This document shows, one piece after another, positions 1 to 9,303 of a stretch of DNA of 9,868 bases. Source of the DNA: Acidimicrobiia bacterium (GTDB lineage: Bacteria > Actinomycetota > Acidimicrobiia > Acidimicrobiales > Ilumatobacteraceae); the NCBI GenBank assembly GCA_013811855.1, contig JACCUL010000152.1, positions 1 through 9,868 on the forward strand, given 5' to 3'. A program made the position numbers and the translations under genes. Positions within the stretch are counted from its first letter, which is position 1; each line of letters starts with the position of its first letter. The notes under the pieces are model-generated. The model searched no databases. It had not been told where the DNA came from and saw only the letters and a list, made by a program, of their open reading frames with translations.

Positions 1-2
1 GT

Positions 3-218
3 GACACGTGGAGCTACGGGCCGGTCCCAGCCGAAGATCCCGGGCAGCCCTTCGTCGTCCCCCAGACGCTCAACACCCGCGACGGCGTCATCGTCGTCGA
101 GAACCTGAACCTGGCCGAGCTCGCCGCCGACGGCATCCGCGAGTTCCTGCTCGTGATCGCCCACCCCAAGCTGCGCGGCGCCACCGGCGCCTGGGTCGCA
201 CCACTCGCCATCATCTGA
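3..218 (+). CDS. Cyclase-family (kynurenine formamidase-like) metal-dependent hydrolase, C-terminal part
   Basis: The reading frame is open from the window edge to TGA at 216-218, so only the last 71 residues are visible. They resemble the C-terminus of the cyclase family (PF04199-type), which includes bacterial arylformamidases and other amide or ester hydrolases. The seen signature is a Gly-Val-Ile-Val-Val-Glu-Asn-Leu stretch, then an Asp-Gly-Ile-Arg-Glu-Phe turn, then a final Gly-Ala-Thr-Gly-Ala-Trp-Val-Ala-Pro-Leu-Ala strand. In this family the glutamate of the ENL segment lies near the active site. The N-terminal HxGTHxD metal motif would lie upstream and cannot be checked. The GMC oxidoreductase gene starts 13 bases downstream, so the two are probably co-transcribed. 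The substrate is unknown. Family is fairly sure, function is not. Confidence 0.72.
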   Translation, partial: DTWSYGPVPAEDPGQPFVVPQTLNTRDGVIVVENLNLAELAADGIREFLLVIAHPKLRGATGAWVAPLAII

Positions 219-231
219 ACGGAGACAGGCA

Positions 232-1788
232 ATGTCTGAGCACTTCGACGTCGTCATCATCGGGTCCGGGGCCGGCGGCGGCACCCTGGCCCACGCCCTG
301 GCTCCGACGGGCCGGCGCATCCTCATCCTCGAGCGGGGCGACTTCATCCGCCGGGAGAAGCAGAACTGGGACGCCACCGAGGTGTGGGTCAAGCACCGCT
401 ACCGCAACAGCGGCAACTGGACCGACACGGCGGGCGGGGAGTTCCTCCCCAAGCAGCACTACTACGTGGGTGGCAACACCAAGATGTACGGCGCCGTGCT
501 GTTCCGCAAGCGCGAGCGAGACTTCGCCGAGGTCCGCCATGTCGACGGCTGCTCCGAGGCGTGGCCGATCTCCTACGCCGACCTCGAGCCGTACTACACG
601 CAGGCCGAGCACCTCTACCACGTGCACGGCGAACGCAAGGTCGACCCGCTCGAGCCGTGGACGACCGGTCCGTTGCCGTACCCGGCGATGAGCCACGAGC
701 CGCGCGTGGAGCAGCTGTCCGCCGACCTGGCATCGGCCGGCCTGCACCCGTTCCACCTGCCGCTCGGGATCATGATCGACGAGGACGATCCCGTCCACAG
801 CCCGTGCATCCGCTGCGACACCTGCGACGGGTTCCCCTGCCTCGTCTACGCCAAGGCCGACGCCCAAGTGGTGTGCGTCGAGCCGGCGCTCGAGTACCCG
901 AACGTGACGCTGCGCACCAACGCCTACGTCGCCCGGCTGGACACGACGCCCGACGGGCGGCACGTCTCGGAGATCGTGGTGGAGCGCAATGGCGAGCACG
1001 AGAGGTACACGGCCGATGTCGTCGTCGTGTCGGCCGGCGCCATCAACTCCGCCGCACTGCTCCTGCGCTCCGCCAACCAGCACCACCCCGACGGGCTGGG
1101 CAACAGCTCTGGCGTCGTCGGCCGGCACCTGATGCTGCACAACAACTCCGCGCTCACCGCCTTCTCGAAGTTCCCGAACACGACCGTCTTCCAGAAGACC
1201 CTTGGCGTGAACGACTACTACTACGGCGACGGCGACTGGGAGTTCCCGCTCGGCGCCATGCAGATGCTGGGCCGCAGCGACGCAGACACGATCCGGCTGA
1301 ACGACCCCAGGGGCGAGGCCGGCGACCCCGAGGAGCTCGGTCGGCACTCGCTCGACTTCTGGATCACGACCGAGGACATCGCCCGGTGGGACAACCGGGT
1401 CGTCGCCGGACCCGACGGCAGCATCCGCCTCGAGTACACCCCGACCAACCTGGAAGCGCACGACCGGCTGATCGCCAAGTTCAAGAGCTTGCTGGAGACG
1501 ATGCAGTGTCGCGAGGACGTCGTGTTCGCACAGCACTACCTGGGTGGCCGGTTGGGGATCAACGGCGTCGCCCACCAGAACGGCACCGTCCGATTCGGGC
1601 ACGACCCGGCCACCTCGGCGCTCGACGTCAACTGCCGGATGCACGACGTGGACAACGTCTACGTCGTCGACTCCAGCTTCTTCGTGTCGAGCTCCGCGGT
1701 GAACCCGACGTTGACGATCGTCGCCAACGCGCTGCGGGTCGCGGAGCACCTGACCAGCCGCCTGGCCGGCCACGACGTGTCGGGGTGA
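232..1788 (+). CDS. GMC-family FAD-dependent oxidoreductase with a four-cysteine cluster
   Basis: This 518-residue enzyme belongs to the glucose-methanol-choline family, FAD flavoproteins that oxidise sugar or alcohol hydroxyls. The N-terminal dinucleotide motif GSGAGGG lies at residues 11-17, with the ribose-binding Glu34 in LERGD. The GAINSAALLLRSAN segment (about 265-280) and the C-terminal VDSSFF...NPTLTI block are typical. By family position, His435 (QHYLGG) and Asn491 (VNPTLT) would be the catalytic pair. Between the FAD and substrate parts are four cysteines, C192-x2-C195-x2-C198-x4-C203, possibly an iron-sulfur site. No signal peptide is seen, so it is probably cytoplasmic. The ATG is preceded by GGAGA six bases upstream. 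The glucosidase gene starts 7 bases after the stop, so a sugar or glycoside substrate is the natural guess. A specific activity such as glucoside 3-dehydrogenase is only a hypothesis. Confidence 0.93.
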   Translation: MSEHFDVVIIGSGAGGGTLAHALAPTGRRILILERGDFIRREKQNWDATEVWVKHRYRNSGNWTDTAGGEFLPKQHYYVGGNTKMYGAVLFRKRERDFAEVRHVDGCSEAWPISYADLEPYYTQAEHLYHVHGERKVDPLEPWTTGPLPYPAMSHEPRVEQLSADLASAGLHPFHLPLGIMIDEDDPVHSPCIRCDTCDGFPCLVYAKADAQVVCVEPALEYPNVTLRTNAYVARLDTTPDGRHVSEIVVERNGEHERYTADVVVVSAGAINSAALLLRSANQHHPDGLGNSSGVVGRHLMLHNNSALTAFSKFPNTTVFQKTLGVNDYYYGDGDWEFPLGAMQMLGRSDADTIRLNDPRGEAGDPEELGRHSLDFWITTEDIARWDNRVVAGPDGSIRLEYTPTNLEAHDRLIAKFKSLLETMQCREDVVFAQHYLGGRLGINGVAHQNGTVRFGHDPATSALDVNCRMHDVDNVYVVDSSFFVSSSAVNPTLTIVANALRVAEHLTSRLAGHDVSG

Positions 1789-1795
1789 GTGAGAG

Positions 1796-4373
<2,578 letters not shown>

Positions 4374-4377
<4 letters not shown>

Positions 4378-6196
4378 GCACCACCGCCATCGCCGACCAC
4401 GCTCTCATCTCGGACTGTCGATCGACGGCCATCGTCGACCGGGCCGGCGCCGTCGAATGGCTGTGCTGGCCGCGTGTCGATAGCCCGTCCGTTTTCGGCC
4501 GACTGTTGGATCCCGCCGCCGGTCACTGGTCGATCGCTCCGGTCGACGAGGCGACGGTGGAGCGTCGATACGTGGACCGCACGATGGTGCTCGAGACGAC
4601 GTTCACCACCGCCGCCGGCACGGTCACCGTGACCGATGCCCTCGCCACCGGGCCCCGCGAGCGAGGCCACGAGCTCGGCCAACGGTCACCTCGGTTGCTG
4701 GTGCGCCGGGTGACGGCCACGGCCGGAACCGTCGACGTCGCGATGGAGCTCGCGGCGCGTCCGGAGTACGGCCTCGTGACGCCCGTCGTCGTGCCCGTCG
4801 ACGGTGGCGTGCGCCTGCACGGCGGCCCCGACGTGATGGTGCTCTCGTCGCCGGTCCCCGTCGACGTCGCCGACGGCCGGGTGACGGCGCGCTGCACGCT
4901 GGCGGAAGGCGACTCGGTGTGGTTCGGGCTCCACCATCGCCGTACCGACGAGCCGGCGCCGCAGGTCTGGACCCAGGCCGATCTGCAACGGCGACTCGAC
5001 GGGACCGTCACGACGTGGCGCTCGTGGGCGCGCCTGCACCAGCGGTACGAGGGCCCGTGGCGTGATCTCGTCCACCACAGCGGTCGGGTGCTGCAGGCCC
5101 TCACGTTCGCGCCGACCGGCGCCATCGTGGCCGCCGCCACCACGTCGCTACCCGAGTCGGTCGGCGGGAGTCGCAACTGGGACTACCGGTACTCGTGGGT
5201 CCGTGACGCCAGCTTCACCGTCGAGGCGTTGTGGGTGGCGGCGTGTCCGGACGAGGCCGACGCGTTCTTCACCTACATGTCCACCTCGGCGGCGGCCCAG
5301 GTCCGCCGCGGCGGCGATCTCCAGATCATGTTCGGGGTCGGCGGGGAGCACGATCTCACCGAACGCGAGCTCCCGCACCTGGCCGGGTGGCGCGACAGCC
5401 GCCCCGTGCGGATCGGCAACGGCGCCTGGGACCAGCGCCAACTCGACGTGTACGGCGAACTGCTCAACGCCGCCGCCCGGCTGCCGACGTCGTCGCAGGC
5501 TGCGACGCCGACACCAAGACGTTCCTCGCCGACCTGGCCGACGCCGCCGCGGCGCGGTGGACGGAACCGGACCAGGGCATCTGGGAGGTGCGCGGGGGAG
5601 CCCAGCAGTTCCTGTACTCCAAGCTGATGTGCTGGGTGGCCCTCGACCGGGCCATCGCACTGGCCGGCGTGCTCGACGCCGACGACCGGGTCGACACCTG
5701 GAAGCCGATCCGCGACGACATCGCCGATGCCATCAACACACGCGGGTGGAGCGAGGGCGCTCAGGCCTTCACGCAGGCCTTCGACAGCGACCACCTGGAC
5801 GCCTCGGCGCTGATGATGCCGATCGTCGGGTTCATCGACCCGCGCCATCCGCGGATGCTGGCGACGCTGGATGCCATCGAGGACCGCCTCACCGACGAAC
5901 GGGGCCTCGTGTACCGGTACCTGGCCCCCGACGGCCTCGCCGGCGAAGAGGGCACGTTCCTGCTGTGCACGTTCTGGCTGGCCCAGGCCAGGGCGCTGGC
6001 CGGCCAGGTCGAGCAGGCGACGGCGCTGTTCGAGCGGGCCATCGCGTTCGTGAACGACGTCGACCTCTTGGCCGAGGAGGTCGACCCGGGCACCGGCGAA
6101 CTGCTCGGCAACTTCCCCCAGGCGTTCAGCCACATCGGGCTGGTCAACGCGGCGTGGGCCATCAGTCAGGCGATGCTCGCGGCGGACGGCAGTTGA
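4374..6196 (+). CDS. GH15 glucoamylase/trehalase-like glycoside hydrolase, interrupted by a -1 frameshift near 5486
   Basis: Joined across one apparent missing base, this gives about 607 residues. The N-terminus (ADHALISDCRSTAIVDRAGA, WLCWPRVDSPSVFG) is the trehalase-like N-terminal beta domain found in bacterial GH15 proteins. The (alpha/alpha)6 catalytic domain begins near residue 250, with NWDYRYSWVRDASF at 268-281. Upstream of the break the frame ends at GELLNAAARLP. Homology resumes one base back at DADTKTFLADLAD and runs to TGA 6194-6196. Glu405 in GIWEVRG fits the general acid. Glu525/526 in EEGTFLLCTFWL fits the general base. Relatives include mycobacterial GH15 trehalase and glucoamylases, so trehalose or malto-oligosaccharides are possible substrates. 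The ATG at 4374 has AAGGA eight bases upstream and overlaps the glucosidase stop, showing translational coupling. No export signal is seen. Confidence 0.92.
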
Positions 6197-6210
6197 GCGC
6201 GGCGGCCTGA

Positions 6211-6226
6211 TCCGCGCGACCGCGGA
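6211..6226 (+). terminator. Short hairpin after the GH15 gene, weak terminator candidate
   Basis: A perfect 6-bp stem, TCCGCG / CGCGGA, with a four-base CGAC loop lies 15 bases after the GH15 stop. A second small GTCC/GGAC stem follows around 6235-6246. There is no T tract. It could end the glycosidase operon or merely be a GC-rich chance palindrome in the 84-base gap before the next gene. Confidence 0.25.
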
Positions 6227-6280
6227 GCGGGTGGTGTCCTCGGGGACCGCCGATCTCGCCTGACGAAGTACGTTGCCGTC

Positions 6281-6758
6281 GTGCGGGCGTTCAAGTTCCT
6301 CGACGAGCAGGGTCGGGCGCCGATCACCGCAACCCCCTGGCGCCCCGGCGTATGGGTCGAGGCGGCACGGGCCGCGCCGTGCCGGGAGGGGGTGCACGCG
6401 TGCCGACCGACCGATCTGGCGCACTGGCTCGCCGCCGCGCTGTGGGAGGTCGAGCTCGACGGACCGCGCGGCGAGTCCCGCCACAAGGTCGTCGCCGTGC
6501 GCGGCCGGCTGGTGGCGCGCCCTCGTCGACGAGTCGACCTTCGCTGGCCGGTCCGGCGCGCTCGCCGCTGACGCGGCCCACTTCGCCGAACATGGCCAGC
6601 CGTCCCAGTCGCCGTTCGTCGCCGCCTGCGCGGCCGGCCACGCGGCGTCCGGACCGGATGGCGACCAGGCGGCCTACGACGCCGGGTACGCCGCCGAGCG
6701 AGCCTTCCAATCGGCGTGGCTGGCCGATCGGCTCGGACTGGCTGATCGGGCGGCGTAG
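6281..6758 (+). CDS. Conserved-looking actinobacterial protein of unknown function, frameshifted near 6512-6518
   Basis: This gene starts at GTG 6281 (MRAFKFLD) and reads well to GRLV at about 6514. It contains PCREGVHACRPTDLAHWLA and a LWEVELDG strand. That frame then turns into an arginine-rich out-of-phase tail ending at 6571. The coding pattern continues in the frame one base forward, from WRALVDESTF to TAG at 6756-6758. The second half is Ala-rich and helical (AAYDAGYAAERAFQSAWLADRLG). Together they would make about 158 residues. The join needs one extra base removed or two restored. It looks like a hypothetical protein type I associate with actinobacteria, but I can name no function. 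It follows the GH15 gene by 84 bases, so membership of that operon is uncertain. No membrane segment or signal peptide is seen. Confidence 0.6.
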
Positions 6759-6802
6759 CGAACAGGGGCCGGTGGCTCGTTGGTCGGCCGGCGTCTTTCG
6801 GC

Positions 6803-6827
6803 GTAACGAGATGTCGACGGCGCGGAC
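6803..6827 (+). promoter_or_regulatory. Candidate ECF promoter: GTAAC-N15-CGGAC
   Basis: The -35-like GTAAC is at 6803-6807 and the -10-like CGGAC at 6823-6827, ending 41 bases before the secreted-protein ATG at 6869. The same two boxes with the same 15-base spacing occur at three other gene starts in the window. AAC in the -35 box is typical of ECF sigma promoters. A start point near 6834 would leave a leader of about 35 bases carrying the GGAGGT ribosome site. Confidence 0.6.
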
Positions 6828-6868
6828 GTTGATCCGTGCGGCACTCGCCGCCGCGAATGGAGGTCACG

Positions 6869-7363
6869 ATGTCCACCACACGAACGATCACCGGACTGGC
6901 CGTCGGCGCGCTGACCGCGATGCTGGTCGGCTCGGAGGCGACGGCGTCACCACGATGCATCACCGTGCGCGGCACGTACACCGAGCAGATCGCAGCCGGG
7001 CCCGACTGCGCGTCGCCCGTCGGCCTGTGCATCGACGGTGAGTACCGAGGATCGTTCAGAGGCCCGTTGTCCGGCGCCGCCTCGGCACTCCTGCCAACGG
7101 CCGACACGCCGACGACCGGGGTCGTGCTGTTCACCTCCGACGCCGTCATCGACGCCCAAGTCCGTGGCCTCGAGGGGACGCTGCTGACCAAGAACGCCGG
7201 CGCGTTCAACACCACCGGTGCGGGCGACATCGTCGACGCTCAGACGATCATCGGCGGGACCGGCGATTTCACCGGGGCGACGGGTGGGATCCGCGCCGAG
7301 GGCACGTTCACGACCGAGGCCGGTGGGCGTTCCTCCTACACCGGGACGATCTGCGTGCCCTGA
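6869..7363 (+). CDS. Small secreted protein, probable beta-barrel (allene-oxide-cyclase/dirigent-like repeat pattern)
   Basis: The start is ATG 6869, preceded by GGAGGT at 6859-6864; in-frame GTG 6836 lacks such a site. The 164-residue product begins with a Sec signal peptide: Arg5, a hydrophobic core at 7-21, and an Ala-Thr-Ala cleavage site at 24-26. The mature part is rich in Gly, Thr and short alternating strands, without charged helices. The C-terminal block GGTGDFTGATGGIRAEGTF followed by SYTGTIC resembles secreted barrel proteins of the allene-oxide-cyclase/dirigent type; this is a pattern resemblance, not a proven homology. Four cysteines (30, 47, 54, 162) could form two disulfides outside the cell. 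It is preceded by the shared ECF-type motif and faces the anti-sigma gene tail to tail, so it is a likely target of that sigma factor. Its biochemical role is unknown. Confidence 0.8.
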   Translation: MSTTRTITGLAVGALTAMLVGSEATASPRCITVRGTYTEQIAAGPDCASPVGLCIDGEYRGSFRGPLSGAASALLPTADTPTTGVVLFTSDAVIDAQVRGLEGTLLTKNAGAFNTTGAGDIVDAQTIIGGTGDFTGATGGIRAEGTFTTEAGGRSSYTGTICVP

Positions 7364-7387
7364 AGGTCGGGGGTGCCGGATCGAGCG

Positions 7388-7636
7388 CTAGCGGCTGTCG
7401 CGCTGGCTGCGGAACGCGGTGAGCAGCGCGGTGCGGGTGGCGGTCGCTGGGGCCTCGGGGGGCTGCTCGTGCACCACCTCGGTGGCCAGTCGCAGTTGAA
7501 CGAGGTAGTCGGTGCAGTGGGGGCAGACGACGAGGTGTTCCTCGATCGTGAGCCGGTCGTCGTCGGACAGCGCGCCCTCCGTCCACTCCGTCACCGACTC
7601 GACGAACTCGACGCACCGGACGACGGGTTGGCGCAT
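7388..7636 (-). CDS. Soluble zinc-binding anti-sigma factor (ZAS / zf-HC2 type)
   Basis: This 82-residue protein, counted from ATG 7636, shows the zinc anti-sigma pattern: Cys8 in the first helix, then His34-x3-Cys38-x2-Cys41 (HLVVCPHC). Proteins with this fold hold an ECF sigma factor inactive, and some release it when the thiols are oxidised. There is no transmembrane segment, so it acts in the cytoplasm, unlike the common membrane-anchored anti-sigmas. The TGA of the sigma gene overlaps this ATG by one base (TGATG). An alternative GTG at 7639 would add one residue. GGTAGG lies just upstream as a ribosome site. Co-translation with the sigma factor is the usual arrangement for a cognate pair. 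The signal it senses cannot be read from the sequence. Confidence 0.88.
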   Translation of the reverse strand: MRQPVVRCVEFVESVTEWTEGALSDDDRLTIEEHLVVCPHCTDYLVQLRLATEVVHEQPPEAPATATRTALLTAFRSQRDSR

Positions 7637-8286
7637 CACGGCCTACCGGCCTGGAGGTAACGCTCCAACACGGCGCGTGCCTTGCTGCGGGCGCGGTGCA
7701 GCAGCACGCGCTGGTTGGCTTCGCTGATGTCGAGGAGCTCGCAGACCTCGGCCGAGCTGAATCCGCGGACGTCGCGCAGCTCGAGCACGGTGCGCTGGGC
7801 GGGCGGGAGCGTCTCGATGGCCTGCGTCAGGCGGTCGCCGAGCTCGACGGCGAGGACCTTGGCGTCCGGCAGATGCTCGGCCGACGGCGGTGCGCTCCAA
7901 AACCCCGCCCAGCGGCCGTCGGGGACGAAGCGGTCCGGATCGACGGCCGGCTCGTCATCGTCGAGCCCGCTGGCGAACGACGAGAACGGCCTCGTCCGCC
8001 CCTCCCGCTCCCCGCGTGTCCTGGCCCGGTTGACGAGGATCCGGAACATCCACGTGCGCAACGACGAGCGCCCCTCGAACCGGTCGATGCCCTGGATGAC
8101 GCCGAGGAACGTCTCTTGGACGACGTCTTCGGCGGCCTCCTTCGTGGCCACGTAGTCCCGGGCGACGCGCAGCATCACCCCGTAGTAGCGGTCGACGAGC
8201 CCGCCGAAGGCCTGCTCGTCACCGGCGCGCAGGGCGGCGACGAGCCGAGTGTCGTCGGCTTCGGTCTGGTCCACGCCCGCGTGCAC
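7636..8286 (-). CDS. ECF-type RNA polymerase sigma factor
   Basis: From GTG 8286 this gives 216 residues. Region 2 (about 14-85) contains AFGGLVDRYYGVMLRVARDY, the DVVQETFL region 2.2 helix and SSLRTWMFRILVNRAR for -10 recognition. A variable acidic, Pro-rich linker follows. Region 4 (about 153-212) holds LPPAQRTVLELRDVRGFSS and a helix-turn-helix ending ISEANQRVLLHRARSKAR for -35 contact. Such sigma factors direct polymerase to stress or envelope regulons and are kept silent by an anti-sigma partner, here encoded immediately downstream. In-frame GTG 8337 is unlikely as the start because it would lie between the two boxes of the proposed promoter. GTG 8274 is a second alternative. The promoter motif in front of it suggests autoregulation. 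Family assignment is firm; the regulon is inference. Confidence 0.93.
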   Translation of the reverse strand: MHAGVDQTEADDTRLVAALRAGDEQAFGGLVDRYYGVMLRVARDYVATKEAAEDVVQETFLGVIQGIDRFEGRSSLRTWMFRILVNRARTRGEREGRTRPFSSFASGLDDDEPAVDPDRFVPDGRWAGFWSAPPSAEHLPDAKVLAVELGDRLTQAIETLPPAQRTVLELRDVRGFSSAEVCELLDISEANQRVLLHRARSKARAVLERYLQAGRP

Positions 8287-8325
8287 GGCCCGGAACCGTA
8301 CTCGTCGTCCCGCGACGTGCTGGCG

Positions 8326-8350
8326 GGCCGAGCCCACCGCGATCGGTTAC
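8326..8350 (-). promoter_or_regulatory. Candidate autoregulatory ECF promoter: GTAAC-N15-CGGCC
   Basis: Read on the minus strand, GTAAC is at 8350-8346 and CGGCC at 8330-8326, with 15 bases between, the spacing seen at the other three sites. The -10-like box ends 39 bases before the sigma start at 8286. It differs from the other copies by one base (CGGCC, not CGGAC). The -35 box touches the foot of the preceding hairpin. Confidence 0.5.
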
Positions 8351-8391
8351 TGGGCGCGCTGAGTCCCACTTTCGGGACTCTCCGCGCCCAG
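8350..8391 (-). terminator. Long hairpin after the SDR gene, U-tract-less terminator candidate
   Basis: Read on the plus strand, CTGGGCGCG (8350-8358) pairs with CGCGCCCAG (8383-8391), and GAGTCCC (8361-8367) with GGGACTC (8374-8380). This gives 16 base pairs, a 2x2 internal loop and a six-base apical loop. On the minus strand it begins one base after the SDR stop codon (8395-8393). There is no T run after it, which is the 'I-shaped' form often proposed for actinobacteria. It separates the SDR from the sigma gene on the same strand. It could also protect mRNA 3' ends. Confidence 0.7.
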
Positions 8392-8392
8392 A

Positions 8393-9220
8393 TCACTCCG
8401 AGGACCAGGTGCCCCGGAAGTCGGCGAACAGGGTCAGACCCCCGTCGACGAACAGCGTCTGACCGGTGATGTACGCAGCCTCCTCGGAGAGCAGGAACGC
8501 CGCCGCGGCCGCCATCTCCTCGGCATCGCCGGCGCGGTTCATCGGGATGTGGGCGGTCACGAGCTCGCGCTTGACCGGATCGTCGATCCACGACCGGTTG
8601 ATCGGCGTCACGGTGGCCCCTGGGCCGATGCCGTTGACGCGGATCCTGCGGCCGGCGTACTCCAGGGCCAGGGTCCGGGTGAGGTTCTGCATGCCGCCCT
8701 TGCTGACCGAGTACGCGAGGAACTTTGGCTTCGGGATGAGCTGGTGGACCGACGAGATGTTGACGATGGCCCCAGAGCGGTCCTCGTCGAGCAGGTGGCG
8801 GATCTGCTCGCGAGCGCACAGGAACGAGCCGCGCAAGTTGACGGCCAGAACACGGTCGAAGGCGTCGGTGTCGAGCTGGTCGGAGTCCTGAGCGATCTGG
8901 ATGCCGGCGTTGTTGACGAGAAGGTCGACGGAACCGAACTCGGCCCGGACCTCCTTGAACATGCGCTGGACGGCGGCCTCGTCGGAGACGTCGGCCTCGA
9001 CGACGATGGCCCGGCTCGACGCCGGGCACGAGTTGACCTCGTCGACGCAGGCCCGAACGCCGGCCTCGATCGCCTCGCGCGTCGCCTCGGCGCCCTCGAG
9101 CGCGCCGACGAAGTTGATGGCGACGTCGACCCCCTCGTTCCCCAGCCTCACGGCGATGGCTTGGCCGATCCCCGAGCTGCCGCCGGTGACGATCGCCGTC
9201 TTGCCCTGCAGACCGTTCAT
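8393..9220 (-). CDS. SDR-family oxidoreductase, glucose 1-dehydrogenase-like
   Basis: This 275-residue classical short-chain dehydrogenase has the cofactor motif TGGSSGIG at 12-19, NNAG at 103-106, and catalytic Asn128, Ser157, Tyr170 and Lys174. The blocks ISSVHQLIPKP, YSVSKGGM, VNGIGPGATVTPIN and ITGQTLFVDGGLTLF match Bacillus-type glucose 1-dehydrogenase closely. That enzyme oxidises beta-glucose to glucono-lactone with NAD(P). The usual length is about 261. The extra 13 residues fall between beta-2 and beta-3 (about 38-70), with Cys58 and Cys65. The expected NADP-binding Arg after beta-2 (Asn-Tyr-Arg-Ser in Bacillus) is replaced by Asn-Phe-Val-Gly, which may favour NAD. ATG 9220 has GGGAGGA just upstream. 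It diverges from a gluconolactonase-like gene, supporting a glucose-oxidising role. The general SDR class is certain; the substrate is inferred. Confidence 0.9.
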   Translation of the reverse strand: MNGLQGKTAIVTGGSSGIGQAIAVRLGNEGVDVAINFVGALEGAEATREAIEAGVRACVDEVNSCPASSRAIVVEADVSDEAAVQRMFKEVRAEFGSVDLLVNNAGIQIAQDSDQLDTDAFDRVLAVNLRGSFLCAREQIRHLLDEDRSGAIVNISSVHQLIPKPKFLAYSVSKGGMQNLTRTLALEYAGRRIRVNGIGPGATVTPINRSWIDDPVKRELVTAHIPMNRAGDAEEMAAAAAFLLSEEAAYITGQTLFVDGGLTLFADFRGTWSSE

Positions 9221-9249
9221 CAGTCCTCCCTTCGATGGATGCGTGGTCG

Positions 9250-9274
9250 GTCCGGCGGCGAGCCAGGGCGTTAC
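9250..9274 (-). promoter_or_regulatory. Candidate ECF promoter of the SDR gene: GTAAC-N15-CGGAC
   Basis: On the minus strand, GTAAC is at 9274-9270 and CGGAC at 9254-9250, again 15 bases apart, ending 29 bases before the SDR ATG at 9220. A start point near 9243 would give a leader of about 23 bases that holds the GGGAGGA ribosome site. It lies back to back with the promoter copy of the divergent gene. Confidence 0.6.
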
Positions 9275-9303
9275 ACGTCCGTCGCGCCGCGCTCCCTCAG
9301 CGC

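Noticed and set aside
7364..7387. Possible terminator between the convergent secreted-protein and anti-sigma genes
   Set aside because: The gap is only 24 bases and holds no convincing stem-loop, only short GC-rich partial repeats.
7657..7661. A further GTAAC on the plus strand
   Set aside because: It is inside the sigma coding region, and the sequence 16-20 bases downstream is GTGCC, not CGGAC, so it does not fit the promoter motif.
8287..8337. Upstream GTG start at 8337 for the sigma factor
   Set aside because: It has no ribosome site, adds non-conserved Arg-rich residues, and would sit between the -35 and -10 boxes of the proposed promoter.
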